A stretch of DNA of 64,000 nt from Orthonyx spaldingii (lineage: Eukaryota; Chordata; Aves; Passeriformes; Orthonychidae). The position numbers were made by a program, and so were the translations under genes. The notes under the pieces were generated by a model, which was not told the DNA's origin, did no database searches, and saw only the letters and a list, made by a program, of their open reading frames with translations. Numbering within the stretch: the stretch's first letter is position 1; every line of letters starts with the position of its first letter. Positions 23,946 to 35,200 of the stretch are shown piece by piece. The stretch covers positions 1,420,719 through 1,484,718 of the forward strand of contig VZTJ01000523.1 in assembly GCA_013397795.1 (NCBI GenBank), given 5' to 3'.

Positions 23946-26900
23946 GGCAAGATTTTTACCAGTAGCTTTAAGTGCTGATACGTGAACAAAGCCAGCTATG
24001 GCACAGACCATCCCCAAGGGCAGACCTAGTGTCTGAAACATGCCACCTCTTATTTATCCTTCTGGTTTTAATTTAGAAAAAAAAATTTCCAATATTCTTA
24101 TCTTAAAACAATACATCTTGTTTTTCAGATGGTGTGGAAGCGTGGAAGAGAAATGCCTGTCTTGCAAAGGAAGTAAAAACATCTCAGGCTGATTATTTAC
24201 AGCCCTGTCTCAAGTAAGCACTGTTCTCACTTCCAGATATTCCCAAATATCTCATGTTGCCTTTATGATTTTACACAAACAGAGCAGTCTTGAAACAGCC
24301 TCCTTTAGCTTCAAGTTTTTAAGCCTCTCCTAATTTGTCTTAAAGCCTGAACCTTAAAGCCTGAAGATCCTACTTGTTCCCTGGTCCAACAAAGTGGAGG
24401 AGTGAGGTGTGGATGAATATTCCGAGATGTTTGTCTCGGTTTGTGAGGGTCAGGACTGAGGTGACTCCTACGAGCACAGACATCGCTGCAAATTTCAGCT
24501 GCCTCCAGATCAGGGCCGTGCACGGGTCTCTGGACACCTCCTCACCCCTTTCAGCACCGCTCCAAACACCAGGATGGAGAGAACAAGGGTCTGACATGGC
24601 TCCTCTCTCAAGAGAAGCAGCTTAACTCCTGGTTAATAATAAAATAATTTATGTCGAGATAAACTGAGATGGAGAATGTGTCCTTCTGAACGCCAAATGT
24701 GCTTCAGGCAGAATGGAGCTGACGTTTCACCAACAAGCTCCAGAAGGTGCTGATGGCCGAGCAGTTTGTGGGAAGGGTTTGTGTTATTCCATTGTTTCAG
24801 GACAAAAGAAACTGAGTGTTAAAGCAGATTCTTTAGAACTGAACTAATGCAGCAACAGCACATCAGGCAGAGAGAGGCTTCTTTAATGTCTCTGCCTTTT
24901 TAGGACGTGCATACCTGACAAATTCTGCAAGTGAAGACTTTTCTTGACAAATATAATAATGCACAGATAAAAATAGTAAAAGAATAGTAAATATAGTAAC
25001 AATAGTAAAAGAACAATTATGTGTGAACCAGACAGCAGAAAGCAGAGCAGGAAAGCTGAAGTATTACCAAAGTGTGAATGAGGTAATGTAGAAAACACAA
25101 TCTGGTGGCATTTAAATGCAACTTTGTAAAATGGAAAAATGTTTAAAGGAAAAAGTAAATAATCTGATATAAACAGAAAAGCACCAGCTAATGTAGGCTG
25201 CAGTAACACATGGAATGTTGGTACTGTGCACATGTAGACTCACATGGCCACGAAAATCATCAGCAGTCCCACAACAGGGAACCCCTTCTGAGTGCTGCCA
25301 GTATCCAGGGATGACTGGAAACCACTCGTTTGTTAAGCTGCTGCAAATGAGGAATCGGGAGGCAATTAGGGAAAGCCAAGACTCTTTAATCTCTCACTGC
25401 TCCATGGACTTTGTTCTTGCTCTGGAGCTTTATATGGACTGTGTGAGGGTAAAGACCTACCTGGGAGGAAGGTGCCAAGTAGAACCTTGTTCAGTATAAA
25501 TGAGTAACCCTCCATATCCATAGGGTGTTTTAAAACTTCATTTACAACCCAACTGGATGTGGCTGTCTGATCCAGGAGGGAATTTACAGTAGTTGAGAAA
25601 AGAGTAATCCCCAAAATGGTGAGCTGTGTGTTACCCCACTGTGTGCCAACAGGATTCCTGAAATATTCATCAGGGTCAGAGACTCAAGGAAAAAAACTTG
25701 CAGGATGAATGTTTGTGCTTCCTAAAGCTCCTTCCTAAAACTGGGTGCATTTTACTGGCTCGGGGCAGTGACTGGTTTTGCCAGCAGCATTGTGTAGGGT
25801 TAGCTTTACTGGGGTACAATTAATTCCTATTTTCTAGTTTGGGGGCAAAACAGTTGCTGTGCTGGCAGAGTAAAGCGAGTCAGAGAATAGACAGTGGAGC
25901 TGTGTCAAAATAAAAATTCCTTCCTCAAAAAATCCAGCAGCCCTGGGTTTAAATGGCAATTGTTCTAATTGTGAAATCAAAAATAAAATCAAAATACACA
26001 TTTGACTGGAACATTTTGGTTTTGACTCTTTTCCAACTTGAAATATAAATAAAGAATAGTTATAAAATTAAGTGTAACAGCACACGCTGTCCCTATCAGC
26101 ACAAGGATCTCACTTTTGGAAGAATAAGTTAGAACTTGTCAGGTGGATTATAGGCTTAAAAAAAAAAAAAATCCAAACCACCAAAAATCATAAAACACAA
26201 TCAGGAAACCAAATATTCATCGCTTTACATAAGGCTCCTATCTGAATTCTTTCTTGTGCTAAAAGGTTTTATAAGATAACGAAAACTTTTATGCTCAAAT
26301 GGGCGATAAAAGCCATAAAGCCTCCCAGTGAATGGAAGTTCTCATACACAAAACATCCAGCCCTATTTAACAGAACTGTTTCATGTTTACGCTGCCAAGT
26401 TGCTGATGGTGCATAAAGCTGTTCTCTTAATAATGAGCTGGTTAGAGGAACGCCCAGCATCCAAAAATGTGTTCCCTCCTCAGAGATCTACATTTTAATC
26501 AGCTGATGAAACAGATGTGGGAGGATTGTCAGGAGCTCTGGTTCTGAAATCCCAGAGAAGCAACTATAGATCTTACACATTTTTATAGAAAAAAAAAAAT
26601 TATCAAGTTGGTTTCTTGCTTTCTACCTGCCCAGTAGGAGGCAAGCCAGAAATGTAAACTTTCTCAAAAGCAGGAAAGGCTCAAAATGAATAATTTTTTC
26701 AAAGTTAAAGTCTGCACAGTGTTTTACCTCAGCAGAACCAAAAGCTTGCTAAATGCAACCATAACCTGGAAACTCTTCCATGTTGCATCAAGACACACAG
26801 CACAAACTCTGTACTCAGAGAAAACTGAAAATTCAGGTGTAAGCTGTAGGAATATATCAAAACTTAGGTCACTCCAAGGGAGAGGAACTATGAAAAAAAA

Positions 26901-29900
26901 CCCCCAAATTTCATGACAGAAAGATATCTGTTGTAATATAGAATATATTTGGCCAAATAATATGGTGGAGAAGAGGAGCTCTACAGGCCCCAGAATGACA
27001 CAAGGTATTTCAGTCAGCCTCTTTGGCTGCTACAACAGTGGTAGTAGTGAGCAGTTAAAAAATTGGTAGTTTCTACTGATCTGGTAGTAGAAGCAGGTTA
27101 AAATATCCCTATTTCAGTTTCTGTGCCCAGATTGCCTCAGATATTCAGGTATTTTGTTCTAGTCTTTGTGTGCCTGACCAAAGGACTGTTCACTACACTT
27201 GTTATTTTCAATTCCAATCATCCTTCATCCTCAGCCATAGACATTTCATAGCAGTTGAATCATGGAAATGATGATGCATCAGAAATGAAGCATTTCTTCA
27301 GGCATTCTTTCATCTTGAGGGGTTTTTGGGTAGAAAAACTGTCTCTAAAATCTACAGCAGATTTTATTTACGGATATAAAGAATTTACTCCCTCACTTTT
27401 AATAGTTTTATATTCTAAACACTTTTCTGTCTTAATGATTTCAGATTTTCTTTAAAGACAGTCAGGCTGTTTCTGTGACACATTTTTAGTCATGTACAAG
27501 TACCAGCAAAGACAAACTCCCAAATCCCTGTCTTGTTCTCCCCAAAAACTCCAAGGTACCAACACTTATTTTAGTGTGTGACAAGCACAGCTCCTTTATC
27601 TCCTTTAATAAGGAGGGTTGTTCCTCGGGCAGTCTGTCCAGGAGAGGAAAATGCAAGTTGCTGCTTTGGAATTGAACTGGTTTCCTGCTCTTTGGTCATA
27701 ATGAATGCAATACCTTTCCTTGGCGTGGAGCTCTGCAGTGTTTAACTCCAGATCAGCTGCTCTGTGTGTTCACATGTCTGCGGGCCCTTTCCCTTATCAG
27801 CTCCCTTCCAGCATCCCTGAACTATAAATTAGAACTGGCAGCATAACACAGATATCACTGCTGGTGCTCACAGGACTTCTGCAGCGTCATGAACGAAGTT
27901 TAGCATCATCTTTTTATTTTGTACTAAGCCTTACCACTGGGTGAAATGTTATTTTTATCAATGCTATGTTCTGAAGGGGTTTTTTGCAATTGATATTTGG
28001 TGAATGATAACAGGCAATGTTTCATTCAACTCCTTAGCATGCTAAAGAAGGTCTTTAGTGGGTAGGAGAAAAGTTGTTCAATGAGGGGTTTTTGTTTTTT
28101 GCTTGATCACCAATCTCCCGCCTAGTATTAATTATATGAAACAAAGTAAATTGACTGTTAAATAACCTCAACAATTCAAACAGGAAAATGGTTAGAACAA
28201 AGGAGTGACTTCTGCTTCAGGGTAAGTGCAGCACTGTATTGTTTCATTTCATACCATGAAATACAATCTTTTGAGTTGCTGAAAATACTCAGAGCCATCA
28301 CAAACCCAGTGTCCTTATAAAACAAAGTAATTTTATTCTGGTTTGGCACTCCATGTACTGCTGTTACACTATAATACAAAGATTATTTTTCCTCTCTGGT
28401 GGCACAGCAAAAGTAGAAGTGTATTTGCATGTTCCTTGACAATTTTAGATTATAAATCATCCTAGCTACTAATCAATAAATGCAATTTTAAAATCTTTTT
28501 TTTTTTTTCATATTCCTTTTATTTCCATTTCTTTTTGAAGTGTATAAACCACATCTGATGTCACAATTTATTTTAAGGAATCTATTAATGGGATAAGAGG
28601 GTTTTCCTTCACTCTCTATGGTCTGATCATGAGCTAGTGCCAACAGGGTAAATGACAGTCTTTAAACCATACCCTAAACTCTGTTCAACCCTTTCTGCTC
28701 ACTGAATTGTCTTACCACTGAATGTGTAAAGAGAATTATAATTCTGGAATCACACAAGAAGCACTTCAGATCCAACCCTGCTACTTATGCATTGCGAGGC
28801 ACCTTGTTAAAATACATTTCTAAATGAAATATAAAATGATCCAGCAGATAAAAAGTCATTTTTGGTGAGCACACAGGAATGTTTGTGTGGAGCACAGGGA
28901 ATGATGGGCTCTGGGCAACCAACGAGTGCTGTCCTAAAACAATTCAGGGTGTTTCACCTCGTGGTTTTTAATTTTTTTTATTTTTTTTTTTTGTGGGAAG
29001 TTGAGCATGTTGTCATTGCAGAGCCCCGAACCACAAGGGAAAGGATCAGGAGTACCCAAACCAACCTGTCACCTTTCTCTCAGCGTTCTGCACCCCAGAA
29101 TTGCTGTGGAGAGGTGGCAGATGGGGCTCCAGGTGCTGCAGAACCAACACTCCAACACTCGGTAGGTTTCCCACAGCCAGACCTTTGCTCAGTGCTCATC
29201 TCTTGTTTCCCCCTCCCCGCTCACCTCCTGTTGCTCCTCTAAATCCCCTCTGCCCCAGCGTGGACCCGAGAGAGCAGAATCTGCTGCAGCCTGACCTGCA
29301 TAAAGGGGGCTGTGACCATCCTGAATAATTTTTGCTATAAACACACACTTCTGAACAGAGCTCAGTTCTCAAAAGCCAGTGATGTACTTGTGACTTGCAC
29401 TGCAAGTTCTAAACATCTGCTCTCTTGTCTGAAAATGCCTTGCATTATCTTTATGGCAATTAATGGTGCTCAGCTGTAGCTGGTACAAGAGCAGAGCCCT
29501 GCAGCCGGGCTGTCCCTGCCTTTGGAAGGAGGACAGGGACATCTTCTTGCTTTGATTCCCTCTGCCAGGTGTTGTCCCACTATCAGCACAGCCTGACCCA
29601 GGCACCACGGGTTAAGAGGTGAACAGGAACAGAGTGGGGGCACTGGGCTGTCTCTCCAGACAGGCACCTTCCACCAAACCTCAGGTGCAGGATGGCTCTG
29701 CCTTCAAAGGGAGGATCACACAAACAAAGCCTCTGCTCACCAGCTGGTTCTGATTTCACTTCAGCTCCAAAGCCTTCCTTCAGCTGAAAGCAGATTTTTA
29801 TCTCCGCCTCATGGAGTTGCTTATGGGGTGCTGCTGCCTGCCAGGCTTCTTAACCCTCTCTGCCTCAGTCCTTCAGAGAGCCTCCCAGCCCCATAAATAA

Positions 29901-31257
29901 CGTAAGTATAAATGTTGTAAACACTGTTTCTTGTCGTGGTCTTCACGAGGGAGTATTTTTCGATTTTATATCCAAGCAGTTTTATTGCTTGCAGCCCCAG
30001 CTGTCACAGCCAGAATGCCAGAGCGGGTAACACCCTGCACGCCAGAGTGCAGAACCATCCCAGGGTTTGGATGTACATGGAACTCTGGTCACATTAAAAT
30101 TCAGAAGCTTTGTTTGAGGCTCTTTTCATTACCTGGTACAGATCACCGTGCATGTATACTTACTGTTGTTATTTATGACTCCAATAATCCTCACCACATC
30201 TACAAAGCCTTCCGGAAGCTGTTCCGTATTTCCATTACAATGGGATGACTTGGGGCCTGCTTTCTGCTGACCCTGGTAGAAATGTCTTTATTAAGCAGGG
30301 CAACGTGCTGCATGCAGGTAACATTCCTGAGCTGGCAACCCAACAGCGTTTCCACATTTTATATTACAGCACCTTTTTCCCCCCGAGGAGTATTACTGCA
30401 GTTTCTGTAGTCTCCTACTGAAGCATAAAAGTTTCTTACGGTCTGTGTAAAACAGAGGCTGTTGTAATCATATTTTACTGCTTTCCAAGAAATTGTCTTT
30501 TTTAAATTGTTTGTGAGAAGCCACTAATGGTTCTTCCAAGCTGGTGAAGCAAGAATGAGGTTTAAAGACAAGACTTTCTTTGCATTTAGTTCCTTTCTAA
30601 CCAGTGGGATAGAATTTACCTGAAAATGCTTTTTATAAACACTCCTATGTAAAGCAGGCTGTCTGTTTGGGTTTAATGCCTGGAGGAAAAGTGAAACCTT
30701 TTGTATGTGATGAATGTATCTCCAGATGTCACAGTGCCTTAAAATATGGAATTGTTATAGGCACTCACCTTAAAATCCAAATGAGGTATGGTGAGTAGAT
30801 TCATTGAACACTTCTTAATTTCAGAGACAGAGCTCTCAGTGAGTGACCAATGTAGAACAGTGCAGAAAGTATTGCTCTGTCACCTCGGAGGTGTTTTGCC
30901 CTAACATGGTACTACAGAAATTGTTTTTTATTCTGTGTGACTGTACTATGTGGCCTTACAGCACAGTAAGCATGTAGGGGAAGCAAACTGACAAAATTAA
31001 GAATTTCAGGTTTTTCATTAAGAAGAATATTCATTACATAAGATTCTACAATTATGTTATTGCTACATGACCTTGCAGAACAAAGTTATGTTCTCAGTTA
31101 GGGCTTGCCTGATGCTGGCAGAAGAATCCAACTCAAAATATGCTGGATTGAGAAACCGAGTTCACATTCTTCTCTGCAGAGTGAGATTTTGAAAAAGCAA
31201 CAAACTCCATCCTTTCTAGATAAGAGCCATGTGGTATTCTATTCATAATGATGAGGG
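21661..31257. other. Intergenic, no supported gene
   Basis: Nothing coding is supported. The segment holds the ATT microsatellite at 23895-23945, a degenerate A/T-rich repeat near 24973-25010, and T-runs near 28498-28509 and 28974-28993. All open frames are short and without recognisable products. Confidence 0.55.
23895..23945. repeat. (TTA)17 microsatellite
   Basis: This is a perfect trinucleotide repeat of 17 units (51 bp), preceded by an interrupted ATTATTG. Read on the minus strand it gives a poly-Asn open frame, which is an artefact. A perfect array of this length is likely to vary in length. Confidence 0.95.
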
Positions 31258-31531
31258 CTGGGAATGACAGGACAAGGGGGAACAGCCTCCCACTGACAGA
31301 GGGCAGGATTAGATGGGATACTGGGAAGAAATTCTTCCCTGTGAGGGTGTGGAGGCCCTGGCACGGGTTGCCCACAGCTGCTATGGCTGTTCCATCCCTG
31401 GAAGTGTCCAAGGCCAGGTTGGACAGGGCTTGGAGCAACCTGGGATAGGGAAAGGTGTCCCTGCCCATGGCAGGGGTGGAATGGGATGGGCTTTAAACTC
31501 CCTTCCAACCCAAGCTACCCTGGGATGCTCG
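31258..31531 (+). mobile_element. CR1 LINE fragment just upstream of the POF1B CpG island
   Basis: This sense CR1 segment reads 'acaggacaagggggaacagc', 'gggaagaaattcttccctgt', 'gagggtgtggaggccctggc', 'ggttgcccacagctgctatg', 'tccatccctggaagtgtcca', 'gtccctgcccatggcagggg' and 'cccttccaacccaagctacc'. It reaches almost to the 3' end and is truncated at about 270 bp. It ends about 250 bp before the CpG island. It is the longest CR1 3' UTR copy in the window and resembles the subfamily of the 21497-21660 copy. Confidence 0.93.
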
Positions 31532-31846
31532 GATCAGCTGGTCCCCGAAGGCAGCCCAGGGATGCAGGCACAGAGTGTGTTCCTTTCTCTGCAGCTCTGG
31601 TCCGGGCAGAGGCGACCGCAGCTCCCGCAGTGTGGAAGGCTCCCTGGCCAAGTTCATAACCCCCCGTGAAAAGAACATTTAAGTCATTTGAGTAGCAACT
31701 GCAGATTTACACTACCCCTACATACATCGTAAAGCGCACGATAACAACGGGCTTTACTGAACAGCGCGGGGCTTCGCTTTTCTCCCCGAGGTGCTCGGTG
31801 GGGTTTGGGTGCGGAGCCCCTTCCCGGCCCGTGCCGGGCCGTGCCC

Positions 31847-31855
31847 GGGGCGGGG
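31847..31855 (+). promoter_or_regulatory. GC box (Sp1/KLF-type site)
   Basis: GGGGCGGGG lies about 110 bp upstream of the POF1B start codon inside the CpG island. Such boxes are common in CpG promoters, so this is a sequence match and not proof of binding. Confidence 0.55.
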
Positions 31856-31962
31856 TCGGGGCTGTGGCCGGGGCTCCCCGCCCGCAGGTGCGGCCCGCCC
31901 AAGGCGCGGCCCGCGCAGGTAAAGCCGGAGCGGCCCCGAGCCGCCGCCGCAGTCCCGCCGCG

Positions 31963-32252
31963 ATGTTCGGGGCGCAGCAGCAGCTGCAGCCGCCCGCGCT
32001 GCCCCCGCACCTCCAGCAGCAGCAGCAGCAGCACCACTACTACCGGCGGCAGCAGCACTACAGCACCCTGCCCGCCCGCCGGGCCTGCCCCGAGCCGCCG
32101 CCCTGCCCCGAGCCCCCGCCGTGNNNNNNNNNNNNNNNNNNNNNNNNNNNNNNNNNNNNNNNNNNNNNNNNNNNNNNNNNNNNNNNNNNNNNNNNNNNNN
32201 NNNNNNNCCCGCCCCGCCGCTGGCCGGCGGCCCCGGCGGCGCCCCGCCTCAG
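31963..32252 (+). CDS. POF1B: POF1B coding exon 1 (interrupted by N gap)
   Basis: The ATG at 31963 has context GCCGCG-ATG. It opens MFGAQQQLQPPALPP, a run of six Gln, HHYYRRQQHY, then a Pro-rich segment. After the gap, 45 bases read in phase 0 (PAPPLAGGPGGAPPQ) up to donor CAG/GTACGG. The Gln/His/Tyr-rich composition resembles the mammalian N-terminus (QPQHYHCYHQ). The frame before the gap and the frame required after it disagree if the gap is exactly 84 bases. Confidence 0.75.
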
Positions 32253-35200
32253 GTACGGCGGGCACGGACCGGCCACGGGACCCGGCTCCTGCCCGGCCCT
32301 CGGCCCCGGGACCCGGCTCCGACCCAGCTCCTGCCCGGCCCGCGAGCGCTGCCCCGAGTCCCAGCTCCTGCCCGGCCCTCGGGTTCTGCTCCCGGCCCCG
32401 GGACGCGGCTCCTGCCCGGCCCTCGGGCGCTGCTCCCCTCCCGCCCCGCCGCCCCGCTCCCGGCCGGGCTCAGGCGCCGTCGGAGCCGGATCCCGACCCC
32501 GGGCGCTGCGGGTGTGCCCTGAGGGTCGGGCCGGGGCCGCTCCAGCCCCGGCCCCTCGCGTTTCCCCGTGGAAAAGCCGCTCCCCGCTGTCCCCAGCCCC
32601 GCCGGGCTGTCCCCGGGCCGGGATGCGGGCGCTGCCAGCGGCCCCAGCGCCGTGTCCGTCACCCTTTCCAGCCCGAGCCCCGTTGTTGCGGCTCTGTCCC
32701 GGCACAGCCGCGGTCCCTTCCCACCCCGGGATGTCACCGCGCGGCTCCGCTGGCTTGGGGCTGCTCCTGTAAACGGGACACGAAGCCGGTGTGCTTGTTA
32801 GTTCTCTTTGAACCGACGGTGCTTAATACGGTCCGCGGCTGAGGTGCTGGAGTTGGGCTTGGAAAGCGCTCGCAATGCAGTTCAGCAGGTTTGTTGTGTG
32901 TGCGTGTTCAAGGCATGGCTTGAAAGTATCGGTGGAATTTAGTGTCATTTTAACACGTGCAACTGGTATATTAAAACTAGAAACCAACGGCTAGAACAGA
33001 TTTGACTACAAAACCAGAATAGGAGATTGGAATTTATTCTCAAACCATTTTTTGTTCCTCTTACAGCCGAATATCATTAACACTGATAGGATTGCTCTGC
33101 TATACTCAAATGACAATGTACATTTGTTTCAAGATGAACTCTTAATGAATTTTCTTTCCTATGTTACATATACCTGTCAAAAACAAAAAAAATCTGGATT
33201 AAGACCAATACAAGATCTGAATTCCTTTCAAAGCAGTATTTGCATAGTTTGAGGGCTGCCTTCCTCTCCAGGATGATTTATGTAAATCCTGGGAAGCGAC
33301 TGAGTGGCTGTGCTAATACAAGAACAAGAGGAAGCAGCCCCAAGTTGTTTTAGCAGAGGTTTAGGTTGGATATTAGGAAAAATTTCTTTATGAAACGGAT
33401 AGTTAAACATCGGAACACACTGCCCAGGGAAATGGTGGAGTCACCATCCCTGAAAGTGTTTAAAAATGTGTGGATGTGGCACTTGAGGACGTGGTGGAGT
33501 GGTGGCCTTGGCAGTGCCAGGGAATGGTTGGACTCGATGATCTTGGTGGGTTTTCCCAACCTGAACGAGTCTGTGATCGTAATGGCTTTACAGGAGCTGG
33601 TTATGGCAGAGCCATGCCCTCTGTATCCAGGTTGTTAATCCCCTTCTGCAAGATGTAGGGCAGGAGTGTAAACACAGGTCTTTCACCTCCAGATAAGTGA
33701 TCTGCTCAGCTAGGCTGCACGATAGTCTGAATTGCAGTTAATTAATTAAATGTTCATTGGCATAAACACCGCAGTCCCAGGCTTCCTCTGCCTAGGTAAA
33801 TACGTGAACAAGGATTACAGACTCCAATGCTGTCGCTGCTCTATGGAGGGTGTTTAATTTTCAACATCTGCTGTAGTCACTGAATCCATTATGTCCTGCT
33901 GATGAAAACTAATTTTTGCTGAAGTATTTTGCTGGATGAGACTTTAAAGACAAGAGGGTGTAGCTCAGTCAGGCTCTGTGTGGGTTGCAGTTTCAGTGGT
34001 GGAGAAGGAAGGCGCCTAATACAGATTATTAGGAAGTTATTAAAGCAGAAAACAGTAACAAACAGGGAAGTCAGCTGGGAGGAGGCAGAAGTGGCACACT
34101 CGGTGCTGAATGGGAGTTGCCAGGGAGAAGCCCTGGGAGGGGTGTAGGACATTCCCAAAGAGTGGATCAGTTGCCCTTTGAGCTGATTGTGTAGGGCCAC
34201 ATAAGGTGAATAATGGACTGATACCAAACTCCCATCTGTGTCTGCTGTAACACGAGAATGTGGGGTTAGTGGAGCCCAGAGCTGCAGTTTCAGCTCTGTA
34301 CTGCTGGTAAAGCAAAGGAGGGGCTGTCTTGGAGCAATATTTAATTTGCTTCTGCAGAGTTTTAGTGGATTAACAACAACAGACATCTCCATCCCTGTTG
34401 ATACAGTGCTGCTCTTCAGTCATGTGGCTGGGGTGTGCTCTTGTGTTTATGTACACTTGGAGAATATGAAATTGGTGTGTGCACAGAGCACATGTGCTGG
34501 TAACTTTTTGTGGTTCAGGATTCAGGGTTTTTTTTACTTTCTTGGTGTAACTTTGTTTTGTCCTTGGAGTAATTCACAGCAAATTTTGCTCTGCTTGATC
34601 TAAATGAGAAGAGTTTAGAATAAATTCCCTTCCAGTGTGGCTTATGTGTATGAATCCCTCCACCATGGGCATGAAAAGATAATACATGAAGTGGCACATG
34701 CGAGATGTTTGCAGAGAGCAAAACCCTGACAGGCTTTGCAGGGGTTCTCTGTCCACGTGAGAAGTTTTGGGAGTCGGGTGTTTGTGTACCTGGGCTCAGC
34801 TCTGTGACGTGCAAAGGGCTCCCATGGAAATGGTGTAATATTAACCAGCTTTAGGGTTGGTCTGTGTTGTAACAGCCTCAAACACAGCCTGCCATTTCCC
34901 CATTTCACCTGCCAACTGGAACTCATAAATTATGATTAGATGACTGGATTGCTTGTAATTAGCAAGACAATGTGTTGTGGATAAAGGCCTTTGACATAAA
35001 TGAAATTCTCACTTTCATCTCTGGGTTGGCTGAAGCCAAGGGGAACCTGTTGAAAGAAAAGTGAGTGGGCTGATTGTTTCAGCATAAAATTGGCACATGG
35101 TAAGGATAAATCTATCAAATGCTTATTCTGAAATTTAAAAATCTTATTTTAAAACCTTAAAGAGTAGCAAAAATATTTATAAAAGTTTTAGTGTTACCTT

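Larger units (their letters stand above)
31780..32770 (+). promoter_or_regulatory. POF1B: CpG island spanning the POF1B promoter and first exon
   Basis: GC content and CpG density rise sharply here against AT-rich flanks and drop again near 32780. The island covers the region upstream of the start codon, coding exon 1, the N gap and the start of intron 1. It holds an Sp1-type GC box and no obvious TATA box, as expected for a CpG-island promoter with dispersed starts. The exact transcription start cannot be read from sequence. A strong donor-like CAG/GTAAAG at 31916-31924, upstream of the ATG, raises the possibility of a non-coding first exon. Confidence 0.85.

Noticed and set aside
23750..23989. 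Open frame with a poly-Asn run on the minus strand
   Set aside because: It is the reverse reading of the TTA microsatellite.
1..31240. Exons of CHM, expected upstream of POF1B by synteny
   Set aside because: No REP-1-like peptide was recognised in any frame. The gene is presumably beyond the left edge.
31684..32842. Long open frames on both strands through the CpG island, up to 345 codons
   Set aside because: High GC content removes stop codons and the N run bridges frames. Only the frame beginning at 31963 fits POF1B.
33052..33252. Open frame after a CAG in POF1B intron 1, exon-like
   Set aside because: No match to POF1B N-terminal blocks and it ends in stop without a donor in frame.
33955..34020. 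Possible tRNA gene: GTAGCTCAGTCAGG resembles an A box
   Set aside because: No B box (GGTTCGANTCC) at the right distance and no cloverleaf pairing or acceptor stem.
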